A DNA stretch of 25,966 nt from JBBDWJ01 sp040902925. Lineage in GTDB: Bacteria; Acidobacteriota; Terriglobia; Bryobacterales; UBA6623. A model generated the notes under the pieces. That model worked only from the letters and a program-made list of their open reading frames with translations. It did no database searches and was not told the origin of the DNA. Position 1 is the stretch's first letter. The number at the start of each line of letters is the position of its first letter. The position numbers were made by a program, and so were the translations under genes. Of this stretch, positions 13,968 to 21,004 are shown one piece after another. The DNA lies in NCBI GenBank assembly GCA_040902925.1, contig JBBDWJ010000185.1:1-25966 (forward strand), given 5' to 3'.

Positions 13968-15191
13968 GTGGGAGTTCGCCGGGTCGACGAGAGTAGTCCG
14001 TTGGCGGCGGAGAACGGGACGCAACCAGCGGTCCCCGACGCCGTGCGCAGGGTTCTGGTTGTCGGTGGCGCGGGCTACATCGGCAGCGTGCTCGTACGCG
14101 GACTGCTGGGCGACGGGTATCGGGTGCGCGTGCTCGACTCGTTTGAGTTTGGCGACGCTTCGATTCGCGCGCTCTACCGCAACCCGGATTTTGAGGTGGT
14201 GCGGGGAGATTTTCGCTGCATCGAACCTGTCGTGCGGGCGACGCGGGATGTCGACGCGGTGATCCATCTGGGCGGCATCGTGGGCGACCCGGCGTGCGCT
14301 CTGGATGAGGATTTGACGCTCGAAACGAACCTGGCCGCGACAAGCCTCTTGACGGAAGTCTGCCGCGGCGCGGGGATCTCGCGGCTGCTGTTTGCTTCTT
14401 CGTGCAGCGTTTACGGCACGGCGGAGCAGATGATCGACGAGGATGGCCCGCTCAATCCGATTTCGCTTTACGCGGCCACCAAGGTGGATTCGGAGAAGGT
14501 CTTGCTGGCGGCGCGCAACCAGGTGCTGCACCCGGTGATATTCCGCCTGGCGACGGTGTTCGGCTGGTCTCATCGGCCGCGCTTCGACCTGGTGGTCAAC
14601 CTGCTGACGGCGCGCGCGATGAACGAGGGCAAGATCACGATCTACAACGGCGAGCAGTGGCGGCCGTTCATACACGTTGAGGATGTCTGCCGGGCGTTCC
14701 GCATGGCGCTGGTGGCGCCCATCGAGAAGGTCAGCGGCCAGATTTTCAACACGGGCAGCAGCTTCATGAACTTCACGCTGCGGCAGTTGGCCGATACGAT
14801 CCAGCACATGGAGCCCGACCTCGAGGTTGAATACAAGGACAACGACGACAACCGCAACTACCGGGTGAGCTTTGAACGCATCCGCCGCGAGCTGGGCTTC
14901 CAATGCCATGTGCGGCTGGAGAACGGCGTGCGAGGATTGCAGGACGCGCTACGGCAGGGTCTGGTTAGCGATTACCGCGAACCGGTTTACAGCAACTATC
15001 AGACGCTGTTGGCGCAGACGAAGCAGGCCAAGGAGCCGTTCGCCCCTGAAGCCGAGCTGATGGCGCCCCAGTTTTCGAAAAACAGCCTGTGGTGGAACCT
15101 CAACCACACCAACGGCCTTACCGCCGCGAACGGAAGCCCGGCTAAGGTTGCTCCGAAACCGGCGCCCCGGGTTGCGGCCGCCGGCGGCTAG
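13968..15191 (+). CDS. NAD-dependent nucleotide-sugar epimerase/dehydratase (extended SDR)
   Basis: This is a 407-residue extended short-chain dehydrogenase-like enzyme. The NAD motif GGAGYIG is at 33-39, an acidic residue in VLDSFEFGD follows, then HLGGIVGDP. The catalytic Ser/Tyr/Lys are in FASSCSVYG and YAATK (Tyr168, Lys172). The C-terminal half carries RPFIHVEDVCRAF, as in GalE-like enzymes. It probably makes an activated sugar for the exopolysaccharide. The last 50 residues (Ala/Pro/Lys-rich) are not part of the fold. The start is unclear: GTG 13968 lacks a ribosome site, while a good GAGGAGG at 13923-13929 lies 38 bases upstream, where the same frame is open with only ATT or CTG codons near. 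Confidence 0.88.
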   Translation: MGVRRVDESSPLAAENGTQPAVPDAVRRVLVVGGAGYIGSVLVRGLLGDGYRVRVLDSFEFGDASIRALYRNPDFEVVRGDFRCIEPVVRATRDVDAVIHLGGIVGDPACALDEDLTLETNLAATSLLTEVCRGAGISRLLFASSCSVYGTAEQMIDEDGPLNPISLYAATKVDSEKVLLAARNQVLHPVIFRLATVFGWSHRPRFDLVVNLLTARAMNEGKITIYNGEQWRPFIHVEDVCRAFRMALVAPIEKVSGQIFNTGSSFMNFTLRQLADTIQHMEPDLEVEYKDNDDNRNYRVSFERIRRELGFQCHVRLENGVRGLQDALRQGLVSDYREPVYSNYQTLLAQTKQAKEPFAPEAELMAPQFSKNSLWWNLNHTNGLTAANGSPAKVAPKPAPRVAAAGG

Positions 15192-15279
15192 CCGGGGGAG
15201 CGGGACTCAACAAGAGCGAGTGACAGTTGGTGTCTGACTGCATGGCCTGGGGTGAGCGGTGAGTCGTCAACGATAGCGG

Positions 15280-15301
15280 GCCCCACCCTTGCGGGTAGGG
15301 C
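15280..15301. terminator. Hairpin between convergent genes, possible terminator
   Basis: GCCCCACCC and GGGTAGGGC form a nine-pair stem with one mismatch and a TTGC loop, in the 154-base gap between the convergent epimerase and bacilliredoxin genes. It could end transcripts from both sides. No T-run follows on either strand, so it is not a textbook intrinsic terminator. Confidence 0.35.
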
Positions 15302-15345
15302 TCGGATCGCCAGCGGCGATGCCGCGCAATTTTCCCCGCTTCCGC

Positions 15346-15777
15346 CTACACGGTTTTCTTGGCGCAGTGCTGGTCGTACGCCTGCCGGAGAATGGTGGCG
15401 ATTTGCGGCGCCTCGCGGCCTTCGATCTCAGAACGCTGCAGCATGAAGACTGGCCGACCGTCTTGAAACAGCGCCACCGAGGGCGAAGAAGGCGGGTACT
15501 CCGAAAGTATTTCACGAACGCGGGCCGTTGCTTCGACGTCTCCGCCGGCGAAAACGGTAGCGACTTTTTCGGGCCTGACTTCGTGCTTGAGCGAATCGAG
15601 CACGCCAGGGCGGGCTTTGCCAGCCGCGCAGCCGCACACCGAATTCACCACCATCAGCACTGTCCCGCTGCCGGGAGCCAGGACCTGGTCAACCTGTTCG
15701 GGTGTGTGCGCCTCGATGAAGCCATTCTCCGCTAATTCTTTTCTCATCGGCGCGATGAACGTTTCCGGATATCTCAA
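15346..15777 (-). CDS. BrxA/BrxB (YphP/YqiW)-family bacilliredoxin
   Basis: This is a 143-residue thioredoxin-fold protein of the BrxA/B family. The diagnostic CGC active site is at residues 48-50 (VNSVCGCAAGKARP), followed by VFAGGDVEATARVREILSEYPPSSPSVALF, typical of the family in length and order. In Firmicutes these proteins remove bacillithiol from oxidised proteins; in acidobacteria and related groups they are also common. The start is TTG at 15777, supported by AGGAGA eight bases upstream. No redox genes adjoin it apart from the rhodanese about 6 kb away. Confidence 0.93.
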   Translation of the reverse strand: MRYPETFIAPMRKELAENGFIEAHTPEQVDQVLAPGSGTVLMVVNSVCGCAAGKARPGVLDSLKHEVRPEKVATVFAGGDVEATARVREILSEYPPSSPSVALFQDGRPVFMLQRSEIEGREAPQIATILRQAYDQHCAKKTV

Positions 15778-15919
15778 AGGGACTGTCTCCTCAGCATCAG
15801 TCTATCATCCGTGGGCCATCGAGTCGTTGGCGCGACGAGACCGCAAGGTGCGGAGCCTGCCGGCGGCCCCCTCACGAAAGGACCGGGGGCGGACGGAAGG
15901 ACATACGTCGGGAGCGCCG

Positions 15920-15942
15920 AAAGCACTTTCGGGAAGTGCTTT
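15920..15942 (-). terminator. Hairpin downstream of the lytic transglycosylase
   Basis: AAAGCACTT and AAGTGCTTT form a perfect 9-bp stem with a five-base loop, starting 24 bases after the stop of the leftward transglycosylase gene. It is suitably placed to protect or end that transcript. There is no T-run after it. Confidence 0.4.
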
Positions 15943-15965
15943 AGCGAGCGCGGGGCAGCGCCAAC

Positions 15966-16781
15966 CTAGGTTGTGCCGGGGATCGTGGGTAGGGGAACAG
16001 GCTTCGGCATCGCGGGTAACCGCCCCATGATGCGCGAGACGTAGTCCACGGTCTCGGGAAACGGCGGGACGCCTCGATAATTGTCCACCCGGGTTGGCCC
16101 GGCGTTGTAAGCGGCCAGCGCCAGCTTCAGGTCGCCGCCAAAGCGCTGTAGCAGGTAGCCGAGGTAGCGCGCGCCGCCGTCGATATTTTCCTTGGCGTCG
16201 AAGGGATTGGTGACGCCGAGGTCAGCGGCTGTAGCCGGCATCAACTGCATCATCCCCATCGCCCCTTTGTGGGACACAGCGCAAGGAAAGAAGCTGGACT
16301 CTTGCGCGATCACCACATGCAGCAGATCGGGGTCGAGGCTTTCGCGCTCCGCGACGCTTTCCAGGTAGTTGCTGATCTGCGGGGGCGGTATCCGCTCGCA
16401 GCCTGCATCCGCGGCTCCTGTCCATGTGGCTGCCGCGACGACGCGCGCCGGGGCAGTGTATGCCGGAGCAGTATATACGGCCGGTTCGGGCCGCACGGCG
16501 AGCATTTGCCGCTCCACCGACCTGCGCTGCCTTTCGGCCGCCGCGCGCTGCTTTTCCAGGGACGCCTGGGCGGACGGGGTTACCCGGCGCGCTTGGGCTT
16601 CGGCGATCCGGCTCATCTGGAGGCGGACCGAGGCGCGCTGCTTCTCAAATGCCGTCAGCGCGGCGGGTTGAAGCGGCTCCGAAGGCAGCTCCGTCTTGGG
16701 AGCGCCCCACAGGACGCAGCCTAGAAGCGGCAACAACACCAGAAGCCTTCGGGTTGGGACAGATAGGGGGAACAGGTTCAC
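15966..16781 (-). CDS. Exported lytic transglycosylase (SLT domain, family 1)
   Basis: This is a 271-residue murein lyase. The N-terminal signal runs RRLLVLLPLLGCVLWGAP; LLGC at 19-22 is a possible lipobox, so it may be a lipoprotein. A charged Glu/Gln/Arg coiled-coil region covers about 43-95 and an Ala/Pro/Thr-rich linker about 98-120. The SLT domain starts about 135: catalytic Glu161 in IAQESSF, then SHKGAMGMMQLMPATAADLG, NIDGGARYLGYLLQRF and ALAAYNAGPTRV, all hallmarks of Slt70/MltC-type enzymes. It cleaves the MurNAc-GlcNAc bond to 1,6-anhydro products. The start is GTG at 16781 with no strong ribosome site. It is divergent from the next gene. Confidence 0.92.
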   Translation of the reverse strand: MNLFPLSVPTRRLLVLLPLLGCVLWGAPKTELPSEPLQPAALTAFEKQRASVRLQMSRIAEAQARRVTPSAQASLEKQRAAAERQRRSVERQMLAVRPEPAVYTAPAYTAPARVVAAATWTGAADAGCERIPPPQISNYLESVAERESLDPDLLHVVIAQESSFFPCAVSHKGAMGMMQLMPATAADLGVTNPFDAKENIDGGARYLGYLLQRFGGDLKLALAAYNAGPTRVDNYRGVPPFPETVDYVSRIMGRLPAMPKPVPLPTIPGTT

Positions 16782-16987
16782 GGTTGGTTTCGGAAGGCTG
16801 CGACGGGTCTGGGATCGGCTGTTTTCCCGATGCCAGTGCTTTCACCCCAGGCCAACGAGAGGACGCTCCCCAAATGGGCCAGACGCCCTTCCTTGCTAGT
16901 ATCGTGGCCGATCTCCGGGATTCTATGGAACTAGGGGTTTTCCGCTGTTCGGGGTCCTAAGTTCCCTGAGACGGCCCGCCAGGCGTT

Positions 16988-17017
16988 TTGCGGGCGCCTG
17001 GTCAACAGGCGTATAAT
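16988..17017 (+). promoter_or_regulatory. Promoter of the DUF4440-like lipoprotein gene
   Basis: A perfect TATAAT lies at 17012-17017, rare in this GC-rich DNA, with TTGCGG 18 bases upstream at 16988-16993. The start near 17024 leaves a 41-base leader containing AAGGAGA before the ATG. Confidence 0.5.
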
Positions 17018-17064
17018 CCCGCTGACTGGCGGCCCTGTGTAAGCCGCTGGAAAAGGAGACCCTT

Positions 17065-17550
17065 ATGGTATTTCGTAGAGCTTGGTGCGTGGCCGGTTTG
17101 TTGGCGCTCTTTCTCGCTTGCCAGCCGGCGGCGGAGCAGCAGGTTGCGGCGCCGCCTGATCCGGCGCCGATTAACGCTTTGCGCGACAAGTTCGCCGCGA
17201 TGTACAACTCGGGTGATATTACGGGGCTGGGAGAGTTGTACACCGATGATGCGGTGGTCATGAACAATCAGCAGCCCGCCGCGGAGGGCAAGCAGGCCAT
17301 CCTGCAGAACGGGCAGGCGCTGGTCGACCAGTTCACGGTCAACATGTCGATTACTCCGGTGGACACCCAGATCGTTGGCGACCTGGCGTATGAGCATGGG
17401 TCTTTTACGATGTCGTTGACACCCAAGGCCGGCGGCGACCCGATGCCCAACTCGGGCAACTATATCGTGGTTCTCAAACGCGGCGCGGACGGCGCCTGGC
17501 GGCTGCATCGCGAAATCGGGAACAGCAATCAGCCGCCGCCGGCTCCGTAG
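17065..17550 (+). CDS. SnoaL/DUF4440-like lipoprotein
   Basis: This is a 161-residue exported protein. A short signal ends in the lipobox LFLAC (Cys19), followed by QPAAEQQ. The domain starts about 36 with INALRDKFAAMYNSGDITGLGELYTDDAVVMNNQQPAAEGKQAI, the standard opening of SnoaL/DUF4440 (NTF2-like, ketosteroid-isomerase fold) proteins. It ends with YIVVLKRGADGAWRLHREIGN. The cone-shaped fold can bind small hydrophobic ligands; the function of the secreted members is mostly unknown. AAGGAG precedes the ATG. It is a single-gene unit, convergent with the FG-GAP operon end 35 bases away. Confidence 0.88.
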   Translation: MVFRRAWCVAGLLALFLACQPAAEQQVAAPPDPAPINALRDKFAAMYNSGDITGLGELYTDDAVVMNNQQPAAEGKQAILQNGQALVDQFTVNMSITPVDTQIVGDLAYEHGSFTMSLTPKAGGDPMPNSGNYIVVLKRGADGAWRLHREIGNSNQPPPAP

Positions 17551-17585
17551 CGGGCCGGCGCGCTGAGTTTCCTGTCCACGGGAAG

Positions 17586-19355
17586 CTATTTGCCGGCCTC
17601 GCGCAGGGTGTGAATTCGGTTCGCGGCGAGCGCCTCTATGGATTGCTTTTCGCCGTTGGGCCATGTAATCGTGACCGGGCCGGTTCGCTCGACTTGGCCC
17701 AGGCCGAAGTGGAGGCGCAGGTCTCCTTGCGAGAGATAACTGCCCCCGCTGCGCACTTCCTGGATCTGCGTGCGGCCCGCGGCGGTGAGCTCGACCTTGG
17801 CGCCGATGGCGCTGCGATTCGATCGCGTTCCTTCCAGCTTGAGAAGAATCCAGTTTCCACCGCCACCGGTTTGGCCGCCCCCGCCGGTTTGCCCACCGGT
17901 TAGTTTGAGCAGCGTGGGCGGTTCGTTCTGGTTGTTGATGAGAACGTCGACCCGGCCATCGTTGTCGTAGTCGCCGAAAGCCGCTCCCCGCGCGGCATGT
18001 TTTTCGAGGATGCCGGGGCCGGCTTGATCGGACAGATCGGCAAAGGTTCCATCGCGCTGGTTGTGATAGAGAATCGCCTGGTCGCGGTAGCGGATGTCGG
18101 TGTCGAGGCTTTCCACTTCGGGGAAAACGTGGCCGTTCACCAGCAGCAGGTCGGGCCAGCCGTCGTTGTCGAAGTCGAAGAAGCCGGCTCCCCAGCCGAC
18201 ATAGCGAGTATTGTGGGCCATGCCCGCCGTGGTGGTGGCTTCGTCGAAGTCGCCTTCGCCTCGGTTGCGGTAGAGCGTGGATCGCTCGTCGGAAAAGTTA
18301 GTGCGAAAAATGTCCAGCCGGCCGTCGCCGTCGAAGTCCGCGGCCGCTGCGCCCATTCCCGATAGCGCCTTTCCGTTTTCGTCGAGAGCGGCTCCGCGCA
18401 GCAGGGCTTCCTCCGCAAACGTTCCGTCACCCTGGTTGATGAATAGGATCGAGGGCGTGCGGTCGCAAGCTACGTAGATGTCGGCGTAGCCGTCGCCATT
18501 GAAATCCCCGGTGAGGACTCCCAAGGCGTAATGCTGGCCGGCCTCGGAGATTTTGGCGGCCGCGGAGACGTCGGTGAACGTTCCATCGCCGTTGTTGCGA
18601 TAGAGAAGCTGCGTGTCGAAAGGCAGGCCGCGCGGACCACAGGCCACCGGGACGTTGCGGTAGAAGCAATAAGGGTTGTCGCCGGGCTTCGGCGTCGTGT
18701 CGAAATCAAATCGCAGATAGTTGGCGACGAACAGGTCCAGGTCTCCATCGCGATCGTAGTCGAGGAAAGCGCAGCCGGTGTTGTAGCGCCTGCGTGTCTG
18801 CGTGAGCCGGGCTTCGGCGGCGACGTCTTCGAAGCGCCGGCCCGCCACGTTGCGCAGCAGGGCATTTTGTCCCCAGTAGGTGACCAGCAGGTCGGTGAAG
18901 CCGTCGTTGTCGTAATCCCCGGCGCAGACGCCTTGTCCCCAGCCCTCGCGGTCGGGCAAAGCTTTCGCGGTGACGTCGGTGAATTTGCCTTGGCCGGTGT
19001 TGCGATAGAGGCGATTGGGCGAGCCGGGGCCCGAGACCAGAAAAGCGTCGAGCAGGCCGTCGTTGTCGTAGTCGATCCAGGCGGCGCCGCTGCCCGTCGT
19101 TTCCACAATCCATGTTTTCGATTTCTCGCCACCGTTGGGGATGGTGTTGGTCAGGCCTGCTTGGGCGGCCATGTTTTCGAAGCGCGGCAGATCGGCGGAG
19201 AAGCCGCGAGCGAGGCTGAGGATAAGAAGCGGAGCTATGCTGACCACTGCGGAGAGCCTGCAACGCGCCGATGCTGGGCGGAGTGATTCGGTAGAAGACG
19301 CGCGGAAGGCCGTTGATTGTTCGTGCTCGCGAAAAGGGGCGACGGTCTCCTTCAT
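17586..19355 (-). CDS. Secreted FG-GAP/VCBS repeat protein with ASPIC/UnbV domain (CRTAC1 family)
   Basis: This is a protein of about 589 residues. The N-terminus has a basic stretch then a hydrophobic signal (LSAVVSIAPLLILSLARGFSA). A beta-propeller of FG-GAP/VCBS repeats follows, recognisable by DYDNDGLLDAFLV, DYDNDGFTDLLVT, DYDRDGDLDLFVA, DFNGDGYADIYVA, DFDGDGRLDIFRT, DFDNDGWPDLLLV and DYDNDGRVDVLIN; each Asp-rich loop should bind calcium. The C-terminus is a UnbV domain (GTRSNRSAIGAKV, SGGSYLSQGDLRLHFGLG, ITWPNGEKQ). A Gly-rich double repeat, QTGGGG twice, is inserted just before UnbV. The start is ATG 19355; a TTG four codons earlier is possible. It is the last gene of the five-gene operon, 70 bases after the TPR gene. 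Confidence 0.88.
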   Translation of the reverse strand: MKETVAPFREHEQSTAFRASSTESLRPASARCRLSAVVSIAPLLILSLARGFSADLPRFENMAAQAGLTNTIPNGGEKSKTWIVETTGSGAAWIDYDNDGLLDAFLVSGPGSPNRLYRNTGQGKFTDVTAKALPDREGWGQGVCAGDYDNDGFTDLLVTYWGQNALLRNVAGRRFEDVAAEARLTQTRRRYNTGCAFLDYDRDGDLDLFVANYLRFDFDTTPKPGDNPYCFYRNVPVACGPRGLPFDTQLLYRNNGDGTFTDVSAAAKISEAGQHYALGVLTGDFNGDGYADIYVACDRTPSILFINQGDGTFAEEALLRGAALDENGKALSGMGAAAADFDGDGRLDIFRTNFSDERSTLYRNRGEGDFDEATTTAGMAHNTRYVGWGAGFFDFDNDGWPDLLLVNGHVFPEVESLDTDIRYRDQAILYHNQRDGTFADLSDQAGPGILEKHAARGAAFGDYDNDGRVDVLINNQNEPPTLLKLTGGQTGGGGQTGGGGNWILLKLEGTRSNRSAIGAKVELTAAGRTQIQEVRSGGSYLSQGDLRLHFGLGQVERTGPVTITWPNGEKQSIEALAANRIHTLREAGK

Positions 19356-19425
19356 AACCCGGAGCAACGAGCTTCGTATGTTAGCACGGCATCCGCGGCC
19401 GGCTCGCCGCCCTAACAGGAGGCGC

Positions 19426-20622
19426 CTATTTAGCGGTTTGCGGCTGGCTCGGCTGCTCTCCGATTCTTTTCAAAAACTCAGTGAACTCCCCTTCAGGCGA
19501 TTTCTGCAACTCGTTGAGGCGCTGGCTTTGGCGTTGGGCGTCTTCGCGGCGCCCGGCGTTGCGGTAGGCCAGCAACAGCGCGTAGTGGGCGGATTCACTT
19601 TCCGGTGTTAGCCGAGTAGCTTTTTCGAGCAGCGTGACGGCTTCGCCGTTGCGGTTCGCGGCGAGGCGCGCGCGGCCCAACGCGATCAACGCCTCGGGGA
19701 AGTCGGGATCGAGCTCGACAGCGCGTTCGAGCCTCGGTAATGCCTCCGCGGTTTTTTGTTGCGCTTCGAGAATTTGCGCAATCTGATAGTGGGCGACGGC
19801 GTCGTTGGGGTTGAGCGCCAATTCGGCTTCGAATTCCTTGCGGGCGGCTTCGAGCGCGGCGGGCTCGTGCGATTCCATCAACAGAGCGCGTGCCAGGCGA
19901 TAGTGCAGATTGAGCGCGCGGGGCGCTTTTTCGATCGCCTTGCGGTACTCGCCGACGGCTTCGCTGTGGCGTCCCTGGATCTCGAAAATTTCCGCGGAAA
20001 GCTGATTGACGCGGAACGAGGCCGGCGTCTTTTCGAACATTTCCTGGACGATACCGTTCCAGGCTTTCATCTGGGCTCGCGCAGTTTCGTAAAGCACGTC
20101 GGCATCTTCGGGATGCAGTTGCTTGAGCCGGTAAAGAACAGAGAAAGCCCTTTCGAATTGCTCGGCGGCGATTTGGCAGCGCGCCAGCCCGAGACCTGCC
20201 AGGCGCAGAACGTTCCTATCTGTTTCGTTGTCGGTTTTGCTTTCGAACACGGCTTGCAGATCAGCCGCTGCTTCGGGACAGCGCCCGGTCGCGGCATGTG
20301 TCAGCGCCAGAAACGTCTTTCCCGTCGCGTTTTGTGGGTCGTTCTTGAGCAGCGTTTGCAGGCGCGCTTCGGCGGCCTGGTATTCACCTTGGCCGTAAAG
20401 ATCGATGGCTTCGATGAGCGAGCCGGTCTGAGCTTTGGCGGCCATGGACGCCAGGAGAAGCGCGAGCAGCAAGGCAGTTGTTCGCCAGCGCGCGCGTGCC
20501 GCTGAACGATGCCCGAATTCCGTGGCGTGCCTCCGCGTGGGAGGTTGTGGCAGCCGACGCGCGGCTAGAATTCCAGCTTGCCGCGGATCAGGTCCAGCGA
20601 TGCATTGATTAGTGGCCGGCAT
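19426..20622 (-). CDS. Secreted tetratricopeptide-repeat protein
   Basis: This is a 398-residue TPR protein. After a basic 46-residue lead, a hydrophobic signal (TTALLLALLLASMAAKAQT) directs export, so the lead may mean the true start is later, though no ATG lies between. At least eight TPR-like units follow, such as AIDLYGQGEYQAAEARLQTLL, AVGEYRKAIEKAPRALNLHYRLARALL and ALPRLERAVELDPDFPEALIALGRARL. TPRs bind partner proteins in the periplasm. The ATG overlaps the preceding gene by 14 bases. Its TPR block corresponds in kind to the C-terminal third of the 1179-residue protein in the same operon. Confidence 0.88.
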   Translation of the reverse strand: MPATNQCIAGPDPRQAGILAARRLPQPPTRRHATEFGHRSAARARWRTTALLLALLLASMAAKAQTGSLIEAIDLYGQGEYQAAEARLQTLLKNDPQNATGKTFLALTHAATGRCPEAAADLQAVFESKTDNETDRNVLRLAGLGLARCQIAAEQFERAFSVLYRLKQLHPEDADVLYETARAQMKAWNGIVQEMFEKTPASFRVNQLSAEIFEIQGRHSEAVGEYRKAIEKAPRALNLHYRLARALLMESHEPAALEAARKEFEAELALNPNDAVAHYQIAQILEAQQKTAEALPRLERAVELDPDFPEALIALGRARLAANRNGEAVTLLEKATRLTPESESAHYALLLAYRNAGRREDAQRQSQRLNELQKSPEGEFTEFLKRIGEQPSQPQTAK

Positions 20623-21004
20623 CGTCCATTACCAGGTCCAGGTCGCCGAAGCGGTGGCGGGCTTGTCCATCCAAATAGCGAAAGGCCAGAATCGGCGGCG
20701 CACCCGGAGCGAGCCGAAAGGCCGGCGTCAGGCGCGACGATGAAGTTTCGCCTATCTGCAGGACTTGCCCCGAAGTGACGATCCGCTGGATCGCCGCTGC
20801 CAGATTCGAATCGTTGAGTTCGCTGCCGCGCGCCACGGATGTCTCAACAGGCGTTGCCGTTTGGGGCGGGGCTGGCGAATCCTTTGGCGCTTTCGCGCTG
20901 CCGGGCTGTTGCGCGGCCGCTGCTGGGGCGGCAAGTCCTATCCCTATGAGCAGGGCGATCGTTGCCGCGATGCGGCCTCGCTTGGAAAGGGAAGATCCTG
21001 TCAT
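20609..21004 (-). CDS. Small secreted protein of unknown function
   Basis: This is a 131-residue protein with a clear signal peptide (RIAATIALLIGIGLAAPAAAAQQ), then a Pro/Ala/Thr-rich linker (about 32-58). A possible small domain runs from 60 to 131 with NLAAAIQRIVTSGQVLQIGET and PGAPPILAFRYLDGQARHRFGDLDLV. I do not recognise a family. Its ATG overlaps the stop of the 1179-residue gene (ATGA), and its own stop lies inside the next gene, so it is translationally coupled on both sides. The ending DLDLVMDDAGH is acidic. Because of its place it probably belongs to the same envelope system as its neighbours. Confidence 0.7.
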   Translation of the reverse strand: MTGSSLSKRGRIAATIALLIGIGLAAPAAAAQQPGSAKAPKDSPAPPQTATPVETSVARGSELNDSNLAAAIQRIVTSGQVLQIGETSSSRLTPAFRLAPGAPPILAFRYLDGQARHRFGDLDLVMDDAGH

